Shown here in pieces: positions 51,027-61,385 of a stretch of 64,000 nucleotides of DNA. This DNA comes from Candidatus Thorarchaeota archaeon (lineage in GTDB: Archaea > Asgardarchaeota > Thorarchaeia > Thorarchaeales > Thorarchaeaceae). How positions within the stretch are numbered: the first letter of the stretch is position 1; each line of letters begins with the position of its first letter. A model generated the notes under the pieces. That model was not told the origin of the DNA, searched no databases, and saw only the letters and a list, made by a program, of their open reading frames with translations. A program made the position numbers and the translations under genes. The stretch lies in assembly GCA_016840385.1 (NCBI GenBank), contig JAEOSL010000004.1:1-64000 (forward strand), read 5' to 3'.

Positions 51027-51923
51027 ATGGATATTGTGATTGTTGGCCATCTCAGTAGAGACCTCATAATCACACCTGAAACTAAACGGGAGGCCCTCGG
51101 TGGTGGCACTGCATATGCAATGCTTGCTCCTGCACTTGATGCGTTTGCGGCAGGAATTGTTTCCAATGTAGGTAATGATTTTGAACAAGAGTACTGGAAT
51201 ATCCTGAAATCAGCAGGACTCGTTCTTACTGGCCTTAAGAAAGTGGGTGCAAAATCGACGAGGTTCGTGAACAAGTATGATTCTGAAGGTAATCGAGTTC
51301 AGATGGTAGAGGCACTCACAAAACAAATCACACCACAAGATTTCCCAGACGATTATCATGGTGCACAGATTGTTCATTTCTCGCCCTTAACAGCAAACGA
51401 ACTCGACATAGATTGTATCAAACTAGCTCGCTCAAATGCTAAAATCACATCCATTGATGTTCAAGGATATGTTCGTTCACTAGATAGCAGTGGTATGGTT
51501 ATCCCTAGAGATTGGACTGAATATGTCAAAATACTAAGTCTTGTAGATGTTGTCAAGTTCCATGAATTAGAGTTGAAACAAACGATTGAAGGAGAATCGG
51601 AGTTATCAGCGGTATCAGAGATTCTTGGCCTAGGTCCAAGAATTGTCTTGGTTACTCGTGATAGAAGAGGATCAACAATCTACACAAGAAATGAACAGAT
51701 TGCTATCCCACTTGTTAAGGCTGATGCTCAAATCGATTCCACTGGTTGTGGTGATGTCTATTCAATTGGTTTTCTACTGGAGTACATGAGGACATTAAAC
51801 CTGAAACAAGCTGGTCTTTTTGCAGCTACATGTTCCTCATTCAATGTGGAAACAATTGGACCGTACAATTTCCCCTCACGATTAAATGTTGAGAGAAGGA
51901 TGACGGGATACTCCGAGCGATAG
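51027..51923 (+). CDS. PfkB-family carbohydrate/nucleoside kinase
   Basis: 298 residues. N-terminal DIVIVGHLSRDLI, the Gly-rich GGGTAYAMLA of the substrate lid, and the C-terminal catalytic motif DSTGCGDVYSIGFL, in which the usual DTxGAGD reads DSTGCGD. Substrate cannot be decided between sugars and nucleosides. ATG 51027 follows GGTGAT by about 6 bases. Divergent from the moaD operon. Confidence 0.85.
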   Translation: MDIVIVGHLSRDLIITPETKREALGGGTAYAMLAPALDAFAAGIVSNVGNDFEQEYWNILKSAGLVLTGLKKVGAKSTRFVNKYDSEGNRVQMVEALTKQITPQDFPDDYHGAQIVHFSPLTANELDIDCIKLARSNAKITSIDVQGYVRSLDSSGMVIPRDWTEYVKILSLVDVVKFHELELKQTIEGESELSAVSEILGLGPRIVLVTRDRRGSTIYTRNEQIAIPLVKADAQIDSTGCGDVYSIGFLLEYMRTLNLKQAGLFAATCSSFNVETIGPYNFPSRLNVERRMTGYSER

Positions 51924-51971
51924 ACAATCCTTTTACAGAGGAATATTGCATTCCAAACTAAGGCGAATCAA

Positions 51972-53156
51972 ATGCATAGCGACCTCGATCCACTCATGGA
52001 AAAATATGGGATTGATGCACTACTAACAAATGGCAGTGCGTTCGAAAATCCAAATATCTACTGGTTGACAGGATTCCGGTCTTCGGACAATATCATCTAT
52101 CTGAAGAATAAAGGAGAGGAGCCTCTTGTCGCTTCTGCGTTCCTAGCAATTGAACGGGTCAAGAAAGAGAGTTTCATCAAAACGACTCATGATCTTACTG
52201 AGGTCTATCGTCAGATTCTCAAGGAGAATAAGAGAATTCGTGATAACCCGGATAGAGCTTATGATGACCTCCTGAAGAAGCAATTCTCAGGAAAAGTTCT
52301 CGGAGTGCCAGATGAGTTCCCAGCAAGCCTTCTTGTCATGCTTCAAAAAATGGGCTATGAAATCAAAGTAGTTCGAGACCTCGTGTTAGAAGCAAGGGCA
52401 ACCAAGTCCACTAAAGAAATCGAGATTATCAAAAAGGCTGGAAAAGCTACTACTGATGCAATCGCTCACATAGTCGAGATCGTCAAAGATTGTGACATAG
52501 GTGCAAACAAGGTTCTGATGCATAAAGGAGAACCATTTACAGTTGGAAAGGCAAAGAGCACCCTTGATCATTTCCTCTTGGACAGAGGTGCTGAATCTGC
52601 AGAGGATGTAATTCTTGCAGTGGGAGAGAAAGCATTCGATTGGCACTACTTGGGAGTAGCTGATGACAAATTCAAGAGTGAGGTTCCAATCATACTGGAT
52701 GTATTCCCGAGATTGAAGCAGGAACGATACATCGCAGATGTTACACGTGCATTTGTGAAAGGGACTGTACCAAAACGAGTCAGGGAAATGTTCGATGCTG
52801 TGCAAGATGCAGCAAATACAACAGTTGATGCCCTAACAGATGGTGCAATTATTGATGATGTCAATATGGCGTGCTTCAAGACTTTACAGAAACATGGATT
52901 TGATTCACGAAGATTAAATCCTGATGCGAAAGATGGAATGACACATGGTCTCGGTCACGGTATTGGACTTGATGTTCACGAATTACCAAGTACCTATAGT
53001 CGTGAAGATCTCTTTGCTGAAGGTAACGTAATGGCAATTGAACCAGGGGTATATCTAGAAGGAATTGGTGGAATACGAATCGAAAATGATTATGAAGTTA
53101 CGAAAGGAAAAGCAAACCGCTTAACCACAGGAATTGATGATGTCCTATTCGTGTAA
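51972..53156 (+). CDS. M24-family peptidase (Xaa-Pro dipeptidase type)
   Basis: 394 residues: N-terminal creatinase-like domain (about 1-140) and C-terminal pita-bread domain. Metal ligands: D in ILDVFPR, D in YIADVTRAFV, H in GLGHGIGLDVHE (about 320-333), E in MAIEPGVY and E in IRIENDYEV, matching aminopeptidase P/prolidase. Ligand pattern is intact. Starts at ATG 51972 and is convergent with the GTPase gene. Confidence 0.9.
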   Translation: MHSDLDPLMEKYGIDALLTNGSAFENPNIYWLTGFRSSDNIIYLKNKGEEPLVASAFLAIERVKKESFIKTTHDLTEVYRQILKENKRIRDNPDRAYDDLLKKQFSGKVLGVPDEFPASLLVMLQKMGYEIKVVRDLVLEARATKSTKEIEIIKKAGKATTDAIAHIVEIVKDCDIGANKVLMHKGEPFTVGKAKSTLDHFLLDRGAESAEDVILAVGEKAFDWHYLGVADDKFKSEVPIILDVFPRLKQERYIADVTRAFVKGTVPKRVREMFDAVQDAANTTVDALTDGAIIDDVNMACFKTLQKHGFDSRRLNPDAKDGMTHGLGHGIGLDVHELPSTYSREDLFAEGNVMAIEPGVYLEGIGGIRIENDYEVTKGKANRLTTGIDDVLFV

Positions 53157-53161
53157 CTAAC

Positions 53162-53677
53162 TCACTGAAATGCATCAATGATATTACGAGCTATCGTTGC
53201 GAATGCATCATTTACATGCTTATCAAGACGAACAGAAACCTCCGTGTGAGGTATTCCCATTTGGTCTGCAACTTTTTGACCTTCTTCTGAAGAAACTACA
53301 CGCTCCATGATTAGATCAGTTTTGTTAGCAACGAGGATAGCTTTGTAATCATCTAGATTTCGATCAACCTCATTCTTCCAGTCAATGACCTCATTAAATG
53401 ACTCCCACGAGGTTACGTCATACATGAAGATTACACCCTGAGCCCCTAGATAGTAATTTGCACGCGTACGTTCTAAAAAGTCCTGAGAACCCAAATCCCA
53501 TATCTGCATGTTGACGTTGTCTTCACCTACTTCCATTTTCTTGTAGGCAAATCCTACTCCAAGAGTGGGAGAATAGTGTTCTCTGAATGCGCCAGTAGAG
53601 AATCTGATGATTATACTTGTCTTTCCAACAGATTGGGCTCCAACTGTGACTATCTTCAATAAATATGTAGGACTCAT
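53162..53677 (-). CDS. Small Ras/Rab-like GTPase
   Basis: 171-residue Ras-superfamily GTPase. G1 GAQSVGKTS (13-21), G2 T38 in SPTLGVGF, G3 WDLGSQD (60-66; usual DTAGQE changed), G4 ANKTDL (117-122) and G5 EVSVR (146-150). Resembles Rab/Arf-related Asgard GTPases. No CaaX or N-terminal lipidation site is visible, so membrane attachment is not obvious. The Gln of DxxGQ is one position later (SQD), suggesting altered hydrolysis and need for a GAP. Upstream gene (minus strand, 72 bases away) is the longin-like regulator. Confidence 0.92.
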   Translation of the reverse strand: MSPTYLLKIVTVGAQSVGKTSIIIRFSTGAFREHYSPTLGVGFAYKKMEVGEDNVNMQIWDLGSQDFLERTRANYYLGAQGVIFMYDVTSWESFNEVIDWKNEVDRNLDDYKAILVANKTDLIMERVVSSEEGQKVADQMGIPHTEVSVRLDKHVNDAFATIARNIIDAFQ

Positions 53678-53749
53678 ACACTGTCACCGGGGTTACATGT
53701 ATTCTTCATTCTCATTAGATAACAGTATTTCAGATGGAAGAACTTTAGC

Positions 53750-55363
53750 TCAAATCAACACTTCTTGTGGAAGTAGGATTGCACGCTGAGTTGCAAGAAT
53801 CAGAAGAGTGAGTACCGCAGCTGGACCTAGTTTTGAGTATTCATACATTACCCGCTCAAATGTATCAACATGGTCCTTGCCTACCCATTCTTCAGGTAAC
53901 AGGTCTATAAGAGGTGTTCCTGATGCTGATTGTATCTGAGTAATACTCTCGGACCTGTAAATAATATGACCCCGAGTCACAAGTAAATATGCAAGTTCCT
54001 CCATAGCATTAGACCATGCAATCTGAAGGTGACTAGTATGAACGGGTCCTACATGTGGTTTTGTGGGAGTACTTAGAATTTCAAGCCAATAGGCAAATTC
54101 TTCGAATCCTCTCAAGTCTAAAGCAGAGTATCGTTTGACGATTCTCTGTGAAAACACAGTGGTCAAGTTCTTGACATAGAGTTCAAGTTTGGTAGGATTC
54201 AGAATTTGTACAAATTGAGCAAGTATTTTCATCCATTCACCATAAAGAATCATCAGTCTACGTGTTTCAATTCCTTCAAGGATTTTGAAATCGAAATCCA
54301 CAACCCATTTCTCACCCTTGAGTTGCAATTGACTAAGAACTTCTGGTGCCTTTGTTTCCTTCAAAACAAGTTGCAATGCACTAGTTGCCTCTGATAAAGA
54401 ATAGGTTCCTTCAGCAACACGAAGTGCAAGCTCTAGAGCTTCTTTCACAAGAAGGATTCGTCTCTTCTCAGGTGTTAGTGCTTGTATAACACCAACCTCC
54501 ATGAGATAGTCTAAAGCACGAAGCAATTCACTTTCATCATGACGAGCACCGAGTTCAGCTAATATTTCACGGACCGTCTTTCTCCCATCAATCAGTCCAG
54601 CTAAGTGAGGAATGACTCCTTCCATTCCAGGATGGAGCGTCTGTAGATCCTTTGTTTCATCAGAAGTGGCTTGTACATATCGAATAAATTGTGTTCCAGT
54701 TGTCATGAAATCATTAAAGCTAAACATATTTCGGAATCGCACTACTCTATGAGCCCATAACTTGGAGAGTTCTAATACAACCTCTCTTCGAGAGAGATTG
54801 CTGACTTCAACTATCTCTTTCACATTGCTAGAGCCATTGATATAATCTCGAAGTAAACTCTGGATAGCTATTGGTCTGTCTGGACGGATAGTATAGTAAG
54901 GAACCCACGTATCAGACAAGAGACGCAGAGATAGTCGTTCCATAACTCGCTCGCCGAAGGCCTCAAGATAGACATCAACAAAAGATGTGTCAAAATTGTA
55001 TTCGAATGGGTCTACGATTTCAAGCCAATCAAGTTCGAACTCTGCAAGAAGAGAGTCGAGGACATCAATGACTTCCTTACCAAGACTCTTGATACTAACA
55101 GCAATCAGATTCGTTTTAACTCCGTTAAGAAGCGTGAACAAACGAGATCCGTAGTCAACATGACATACGGGGTTGCTCTCGTCAAAGACCTTTTTTGAAA
55201 ACATGTCAATCGCAGCAAAGAAACTTGAAGCCATCACTGGGTCCATATTGAGAGCTTTAGGATCAAGTTGCATATAGAAACGTGGACTTCCACCTTTGTC
55301 AGTGATCAAGATGGCTTGAATTGCGTGACTCTGCAAGGTATAACACCGTCTTGTAAAATCCAT
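53750..55363 (-). CDS. Longin/roadblock-like protein with winged-helix domains
   Basis: 537 residues. The N-terminal region (about 10-115, AIQAILITDKGGSPRFYMQ then MASSFFAAIDMFSKKVFDES and a helix VIDVLDSLLAEFE) has the strand-helix order of a longin or roadblock domain, as in MonI/HPS-type regulators. Two winged-helix-like segments follow (about 185-225 and 270-320, GVIPHLAGLIDGRKTVREIL), the form of the bacterial PATAN/DUF4388 modules. The C-terminal part is helical. It lies upstream of the GTPase on the same strand, so it may be its GEF, GAP or effector. Domain calls are visual. Confidence 0.7.
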   Translation of the reverse strand: MDFTRRCYTLQSHAIQAILITDKGGSPRFYMQLDPKALNMDPVMASSFFAAIDMFSKKVFDESNPVCHVDYGSRLFTLLNGVKTNLIAVSIKSLGKEVIDVLDSLLAEFELDWLEIVDPFEYNFDTSFVDVYLEAFGERVMERLSLRLLSDTWVPYYTIRPDRPIAIQSLLRDYINGSSNVKEIVEVSNLSRREVVLELSKLWAHRVVRFRNMFSFNDFMTTGTQFIRYVQATSDETKDLQTLHPGMEGVIPHLAGLIDGRKTVREILAELGARHDESELLRALDYLMEVGVIQALTPEKRRILLVKEALELALRVAEGTYSLSEATSALQLVLKETKAPEVLSQLQLKGEKWVVDFDFKILEGIETRRLMILYGEWMKILAQFVQILNPTKLELYVKNLTTVFSQRIVKRYSALDLRGFEEFAYWLEILSTPTKPHVGPVHTSHLQIAWSNAMEELAYLLVTRGHIIYRSESITQIQSASGTPLIDLLPEEWVGKDHVDTFERVMYEYSKLGPAAVLTLLILATQRAILLPQEVLI

Positions 55364-55606
55364 CTATTTATTGAATATTAGATTACCTTGGGTTGATAGC
55401 AGTTGCTGAAATCTTGTCCAAAGTTGGACACTCCGTAGATATTCATTTGTTGAACTCGATAGGTCTTTAAATATCCGCTCACAGCAGGGAAGTATGAGGT
55501 TGATCTGACACGCATTCTGACCTCACAGAGTTATTCCCAGTGCCGCTCTTGGGAGCACTTCACTCTGATGTCCAAGTTTGTGCAACTTACAATGAACGGT
55601 ATAGGC

Positions 55607-56179
55607 TTAAAGAACAGCATCACAATTCTTGCACTGTTGAGATAGAGCAGTATTATCATAGTTGCAATAAGGACATTCGATACGGTCCCCAATTCTGGCG
55701 AATGCTGAAGCTGAGTGCCGATCCAAACCTTTGAGGGTGAGGATTTCATCTGACATTGGATCGTAGATGCGTATTCTGTATATAGGACGTTCATTTTCGG
55801 TGTGAGCTACCTTGGATTCGAAGAACTGCCCGAGGGGTCTTCCTGAAAAATGTTCCAGAGGAATTTGTTTTAGGATATTCCCCCCTCTGACCGACATCAC
55901 ACGTTCAGATGTGAGATAGTATCTAATCCTTCGGAGATTTATGAAGGCAAATAGAAAGTAAATCATCACAAGTATTGAACCTGCGAGGGCTAGCATTCCA
56001 ATAAAGTCACCAAACATTTCACCTATGAATGGCACAACAACAAAAGGCAGGAATGGTGAACAGGCACCACAGAATATGATAAAGAAATCAGAACCTGCTT
56101 TTCGAGACCACACTATTTCTTCTCCAGGAAGCATTCCTTCTTCTGGTGGATCAAACCGTGTTGTGCTCTCCTGAACCAA
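55607..56179 (-). CDS. Membrane protein with PH-like domain and C-terminal zinc ribbon
   Basis: 190 residues: two transmembrane helices (about 30-80), a bPH2/PH-like beta domain starting IRYYLTSERVMSVRGG (about 85-155), and a zinc ribbon CPYCNYDNTALSQQCKNC (about 168-185). The TTG start at 56179 has GGAGGA about 7 bases upstream. PH-like domains in such proteins usually act as membrane-proximal scaffolds; no function is known. Confidence 0.72.
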   Translation of the reverse strand: MVQESTTRFDPPEEGMLPGEEIVWSRKAGSDFFIIFCGACSPFLPFVVVPFIGEMFGDFIGMLALAGSILVMIYFLFAFINLRRIRYYLTSERVMSVRGGNILKQIPLEHFSGRPLGQFFESKVAHTENERPIYRIRIYDPMSDEILTLKGLDRHSASAFARIGDRIECPYCNYDNTALSQQCKNCDAVL

Positions 56180-56390
56180 ATATATTCCTCCAGCAGTAGG
56201 TGATATACCTAGATTTGAGTGTTGCTTGAAATTTCAGAATCTATAGAATCTGAACACAAATCTAAACACATTTTCAAGAAAAAGTAATGATTCTAATGGC
56301 TTTCCAAGTTTGCAGTGCAAACCACGATATGATTCAAAGTTTGTCCTCTTCTTATATTCATTATAACCCATGTAAAAATCGTGATTTATA

Positions 56391-57023
56391 ATGTCTGAAT
56401 CAGTAATATCAACACAAAATCTATTGAAACGATTTAGTGCCACAACACTAGCAGGTTCCTTCTTCATAGTTGGAGGTATCCAGTGGTTCTTGGGTATGCT
56501 TCTTGCGGAATCTTGGTATGATGGATATAGTAGTCGTATCGATTATGTCAGTGACCTTGGAACAGGTCCTACCGCACTCATCTATAATACATCAGTATTC
56601 ATTTTGGGAGTGCTCGTTATAGCTGGAGCCTTCTGCTTATACATGTCAACAGAAAGAAAACTCTTCCCAATTTTGTTGATTATTTGCGGAATCGGTTGTA
56701 TGGGAGTTGGTGTATTCCCAGCAAACCTTCAGCCAATGCATAGTTTTGCTACCCTACTCGCGATTCTTTTTGGATCATTTGCAGCTGTTGCTTCGTATAC
56801 GCATTTACCAAAACCAATGTCAATCATTTCTATTACACTTGGTTTAATGGCCTTAATCTTAGCAATAGTGTTCATTCCATACTTGGGACTTCCATTTGGG
56901 TCAACAGAAACCTTTCTCGGAATGGCAAAGGGGTCTCTAGAACGATGGGCAATCAATCCCATTCTTGCTTGGATTATTGGCTTTGGTGGTTACCTAATGG
57001 GTACTGTAGACAAGATTAGCTAA
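56391..57023 (+). CDS. DUF998 family membrane protein
   Basis: 210 residues, six hydrophobic segments with the DUF998 pattern: SRIDYVSDLGTGPTALIYN, FPANLQPMHSFATLLAILFG and YLGLPFGSTETFLG. Paralogous in family to the gene at 41785-42489. Function unknown. ATG 56391. It is convergent with the giant beta-helix gene; a hairpin terminator lies between them. Confidence 0.8.
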   Translation: MSESVISTQNLLKRFSATTLAGSFFIVGGIQWFLGMLLAESWYDGYSSRIDYVSDLGTGPTALIYNTSVFILGVLVIAGAFCLYMSTERKLFPILLIICGIGCMGVGVFPANLQPMHSFATLLAILFGSFAAVASYTHLPKPMSIISITLGLMALILAIVFIPYLGLPFGSTETFLGMAKGSLERWAINPILAWIIGFGGYLMGTVDKIS

Positions 57024-57045
57024 CTTGATCATTGTAAAAGGAGAA

Positions 57046-57068
57046 AGAAGAGGGTTTTCCCCTCTTCT
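57046..57068. terminator. Hairpin between convergent genes
   Basis: AGAAGAGGG-TTTTC-CCCTCTTCT is a 9-bp stem with a 5-base loop, in the 54-base gap between DUF998 and the beta-helix gene. It could end transcription from both sides. Confidence 0.5.
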
Positions 57069-57077
57069 GAAAATCCT

Positions 57078-60000
57078 CTATATGGCCTTCTTTCGAATAA
57101 AGAGGATTCCTAAAACTACTAGAATGATAGCAGACATACCTACGCCAACAATACCGAGGATTGGGATACTACCTCCACCTGTAGGATTTCCAGTAGTCGT
57201 TGTTGTTGTCGTTGTTGAGGTTGTAGTAGTAGTAGTTACTTCAATGACTGTCACAGTAACATTATCAGAAACCATATTCCCGCTAGCATCAGAGAAACGA
57301 ATTTCGACAGTATGAGTTCCTATAGATAATCCATCGACGGAGATTACTATGGGAACCGAAGTAGTCCACGTATTCGTAGCAGTATGCGTATCATCAATGA
57401 AAATGGAATAATTGCCTGAATCAGGATCGGTGGCAATCCAACTGATAGAGTGTCCAGTTGTACCCAAATTATATTGAATATCATCTGGAGAAGAGATTAA
57501 TTCAGGTGAAATAGTATCTTGAACTCCAATCACTATCCCAGCTATCTTCTGATTATTTGACGAATCTGCAAAGAATATCTGGAAACTATGATTACCAAGA
57601 GAAAGACCATCTATAGAAACACTCACAACAGAATCATTGCTCCAAATACCCGAAATCCAATAACTACCTTCGATATACACCGTATAGTTATCCGGGAGTA
57701 AATCAGTCGCTGTCCAGTTTACTACATTTCCTACAGAACCAAACTCAAGGACAATGTCGTTCTGTGAGGCAATTATAGGAGATATTGTATCAAACACGGT
57801 AATGAATACCGAGTCGTTCACCATATTCCCACTATTATCAAAGAATACTACAGTGATGTTGTTATATCCAAGAGATAGCCCATCTATATCTAGGAGTACC
57901 GTACCGTTAGTATAGGACAATTGCTCGCTAAATTGTGAGTTGATTATAACATTGAAAACACTAGGATCAAGCTCACTCAATGTCCAATTAAGGTAATTAC
58001 TAGTTGCACCAAATTCAATGGTATCATCATCAGGAAATTCACCAATACTTGGAGATGTTGTATCAATTATTGTTAGATTGATGGAGCGCGTAACCAAATT
58101 TCCAGAGGAGTCGGAAAATACGACTGTAACATTGTAAAGACCCGGCATGTAACTATCGACATTCAGCTCTGTTCCAGTATTGCTTACCCAAGGATTTGAC
58201 ATATCTAATGAGTCGTTGAAATATGCATCATAAGTTCCTGCAGCCAGATCGTAAACGGTCCAGGAAAGCACATTGTCATGAGGCCCAAGCTCAAAGATCT
58301 GATTTGTTTCTTCAATAACGAGAGTGGGGTTAACAGTATCTTCAACTGTCATATAGAATAGATATCGAGCTTCGTGTCCTGCTGTATCAAGGACAACTAG
58401 ATAGAGAGGATGTTCTCCAACACCAAATTGTACGCTACCATCATAGAAGAACAGACCCTCAATTGTGTCGTTGGACCAGAATGTAGGATCACTCATCTCA
58501 AATCCCATCCATTCAATATAGGCATAATCTGGATTTGAATCGTATGCTGAGAAACTGAGTTCCGGAGGAGGATCAAAGCTGAGCTCTACCGTGAAGTTAG
58601 AAGGTAAAACACCGAGACGGGGGGCATTAGTATCAATGCTGAATGTATTCGATGTTACTTGAACTGAGTTGTTAACAGAGTCTGTTGTGATTAGTCTTAC
58701 TTGATAGTTAGTTCCCTCAAAAAGAGCTGAAGCATTCCAAGAATAGCTAGAGTTTGTCAGATCTCCGACAATGAAGTACCAGTTAGTACCTGTGTTGTTG
58801 CTGTAGTATAACGAGTAGAACAAAGAATGATCATCTGAATCATATCCAGAGTTCCATGTGATCGTGATATCTTCAGTATACATAACGGATGCTTCAGGTA
58901 TCAGTATCATTGCAGGCAACAAAAAATGCACCATCGATGGATTTAGCGGGGATGCTGCAGGATTATTATCTCGAGTATCAAAATCCAATGAATAATAATA
59001 ATTGAGTTGGTCCCAGTCATCAAAATAATTTCCATCCCAGATGTTTCCGTATGCTGGAGGATTTGAATCAGTACCATGCGCTGTGTTTGTGATGAAGTCA
59101 TTCCACTTGACTTGAACCGATTGGGCGGTTGCATCAAGATGCACGCCATAAACTCCATTGGACAAGATAGTATTGTTGTAAATCAGATTGCCACTGCTAG
59201 TTTCCATAAATGGGCTCTCACTGTAGATCCCATATTGAGCATTATTGGAAATCGTATTCAGTAGTATAGTGTTGCTATCGGCATTGTATAGTCTAATCCC
59301 GTCTGTGCTGTTGTCGATTAGATTGATTTCAATTGAGTTTATATTTGCAGTATCGATGAAAACACCAACATCACTGTTTGAGATTATATTTTGACGAATT
59401 GAATTTTCATCACTCGCAAGCCAAATTCCATAACCTAGACTATCGTGTATTGTATTGTTGTGGAGGAAATTCATTGAACTTCCTGCCTGAACTACAATTC
59501 CATGAAGCTTGTTTGCAAAAAGTGTGTTGTTTGCAATTATGTTAACAGTGGAAGCTACTAAGTGTAATCCTTTAAGATCATTATTTTCAAACGTATTATC
59601 TGTGATAAAGAGCCCATCTGTACTATCTAGCGAAAGACCTGTGTCAGTATTGTTAGAAAAGACATTGCCGATAACATGACCTCCGTCTGAGATTGGTAAT
59701 GATAGTCCGATTGAATTGTTTGCAAAGATATTGAATGATATATTGTGTTGATTTGTGCTAATTACATAGGCACCAGCTAATGAATGATATTTGACAGTGT
59801 TGTTGTAGATCTTGCCTTTGAATCCGGTATCCAGATAGATTCCATACTGACCATTATTGATGATTTGATTATAGGCAATAACAGGGTAGGAAGTTGGATC
59901 GATGTTTATTCCACGTAGTCCACTATTGATTATCGTGTTATTTGTAATCGTTAGGTAATACGATGTTGTAGAATCAAATCCATAGTTTGTTGCATTTTCA

Positions 60001-61385
60001 ATTCTATTTCCTTCAAATGTGTTAGAGTGTGAGGTTGTTTGTAATTGAATACCTTGATCTTGAAATTGAAGCACATTCATGTTCAAAGTGTTGTTTGTGG
60101 ATGAAGAATGGAGATAGAGTCCAGTAGTTCCCCCAACAATCTCATTATCATAGATCGCGTTGAGTGACGAAGTCAGCAAATGTACACCCATATTGCTAAC
60201 ACCAGTCATATTGTTACCGTAGAGCGTATTCTGACTAGATTGATACATGTAAATGGCATTATCAACATCGGTCACATTGTTACTATAGATCGTATTGTTA
60301 CCAGTTTTGTAAATGAACAAGGCATTTGCTGAAAATGAATCGATTATCACGTCTGAAATATTGTTTCGATAGATGGCATTCCATTGTGAACTTTCAGAAG
60401 AGATACCTTGAGTCGTATTAGAAATCGAATTATCGAAAACCGTGTTATTATCAGCATATGAAAGACGAATGCTAAGAGTAACATTAGCAATTTCATTCCC
60501 GCTAATGGTATTATTATGTGAATACGAGCTCACAAAGATTCCAGCAACTCCAGGACCTGCTGAATCATGAATAACATTATTTCTAATCAAATTAAGATAT
60601 GAATAGAAACCTCCAGATTGTGTAACATAGATACTATACAGTGATGTCTGGGTAAAGTAATTGGAACTGATTTCATTATGATATGAAGCCATCACGTATA
60701 CTCCATATGCAGTTCCAAAGAATGTGTTATTGTACACTGTAGTATAGAAGGTCGATACGCTGTAAAGTAATACAGCTGTGTCCCCGGGATTGAAGTAATT
60801 ATCGACAATGCTATTGTTGTTTCCTGAGGTGATGGATATCCCAGTAAAGGAAGTAAAGTGATTTGTCTGAATTGAAGTAAAGTTTACACCATTGAAACTT
60901 ACTCCAACATCTGTTTTGTCAAAGTAGTTGTTAGTTATGTTGGCATTTGTTACATTGCTTAGATTGATTCCATTGTAATTATCTGTTGGTACGAAAAAGA
61001 AATTCCCTTCAATTTTGAAGTATAGGTCAGTATTGCTTATCGAAATCAGCACACCTGCTGTAGAAGTGAAATTATATCCTGTGATTTCGATTGGGTCTGA
61101 TTCGATACCAGATCCATTCCAAGATTCTGTAGTTTTCTGAGATAGTAACTCGCCGTTGCTAGTTATTGTGATGCGAGGGTGATCAGTGTAGGTATTTCCC
61201 GAGATATCCGTAGGTTCGGGGTAGGAGGTACTTACAATATGCGAAGACTGCAGATTGATTTTTGAAGAGTCTATGGTTGAATCATCTAGAGATTCGATAT
61301 TGTTTGTTGGCACCACCGGTGAAGTGAATACTGGTAGTAGAAACACACACAAGATTAGGACTGATAGGTATCGGCGTAGCATCAA
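57078..61385 (-). CDS. Giant secreted beta-helix and Ig-like surface protein
   Basis: 1435 residues. Signal peptide (about 1-26), a Ser/Thr/Asp-rich region, then a very long right-handed beta-helix (about 115-810) of Asn-rich PbH1-like repeats (forms such as NxIxxNxxxxGI). About 850-1370 hold Ig-like beta domains, four of which share a repeated EFG-x-NWT-x-SIDGLSLG...DSSGN pattern. A Thr-rich stalk (VTVIEVTTTTTTSTTT and further T) and a C-terminal transmembrane helix ending IRKKAI follow. It is an anchored, extended surface protein, probably heavily O-glycosylated on the stalk. Adhesion or ligand-binding is inferred. Similar N-terminus organisation to 4696-5781. Confidence 0.88.
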   Translation of the reverse strand: MMLRRYLSVLILCVFLLPVFTSPVVPTNNIESLDDSTIDSSKINLQSSHIVSTSYPEPTDISGNTYTDHPRITITSNGELLSQKTTESWNGSGIESDPIEITGYNFTSTAGVLISISNTDLYFKIEGNFFFVPTDNYNGINLSNVTNANITNNYFDKTDVGVSFNGVNFTSIQTNHFTSFTGISITSGNNNSIVDNYFNPGDTAVLLYSVSTFYTTVYNNTFFGTAYGVYVMASYHNEISSNYFTQTSLYSIYVTQSGGFYSYLNLIRNNVIHDSAGPGVAGIFVSSYSHNNTISGNEIANVTLSIRLSYADNNTVFDNSISNTTQGISSESSQWNAIYRNNISDVIIDSFSANALFIYKTGNNTIYSNNVTDVDNAIYMYQSSQNTLYGNNMTGVSNMGVHLLTSSLNAIYDNEIVGGTTGLYLHSSSTNNTLNMNVLQFQDQGIQLQTTSHSNTFEGNRIENATNYGFDSTTSYYLTITNNTIINSGLRGINIDPTSYPVIAYNQIINNGQYGIYLDTGFKGKIYNNTVKYHSLAGAYVISTNQHNISFNIFANNSIGLSLPISDGGHVIGNVFSNNTDTGLSLDSTDGLFITDNTFENNDLKGLHLVASTVNIIANNTLFANKLHGIVVQAGSSMNFLHNNTIHDSLGYGIWLASDENSIRQNIISNSDVGVFIDTANINSIEINLIDNSTDGIRLYNADSNTILLNTISNNAQYGIYSESPFMETSSGNLIYNNTILSNGVYGVHLDATAQSVQVKWNDFITNTAHGTDSNPPAYGNIWDGNYFDDWDQLNYYYSLDFDTRDNNPAASPLNPSMVHFLLPAMILIPEASVMYTEDITITWNSGYDSDDHSLFYSLYYSNNTGTNWYFIVGDLTNSSYSWNASALFEGTNYQVRLITTDSVNNSVQVTSNTFSIDTNAPRLGVLPSNFTVELSFDPPPELSFSAYDSNPDYAYIEWMGFEMSDPTFWSNDTIEGLFFYDGSVQFGVGEHPLYLVVLDTAGHEARYLFYMTVEDTVNPTLVIEETNQIFELGPHDNVLSWTVYDLAAGTYDAYFNDSLDMSNPWVSNTGTELNVDSYMPGLYNVTVVFSDSSGNLVTRSINLTIIDTTSPSIGEFPDDDTIEFGATSNYLNWTLSELDPSVFNVIINSQFSEQLSYTNGTVLLDIDGLSLGYNNITVVFFDNSGNMVNDSVFITVFDTISPIIASQNDIVLEFGSVGNVVNWTATDLLPDNYTVYIEGSYWISGIWSNDSVVSVSIDGLSLGNHSFQIFFADSSNNQKIAGIVIGVQDTISPELISSPDDIQYNLGTTGHSISWIATDPDSGNYSIFIDDTHTATNTWTTSVPIVISVDGLSIGTHTVEIRFSDASGNMVSDNVTVTVIEVTTTTTTSTTTTTTTTGNPTGGGSIPILGIVGVGMSAIILVVLGILFIRKKAI

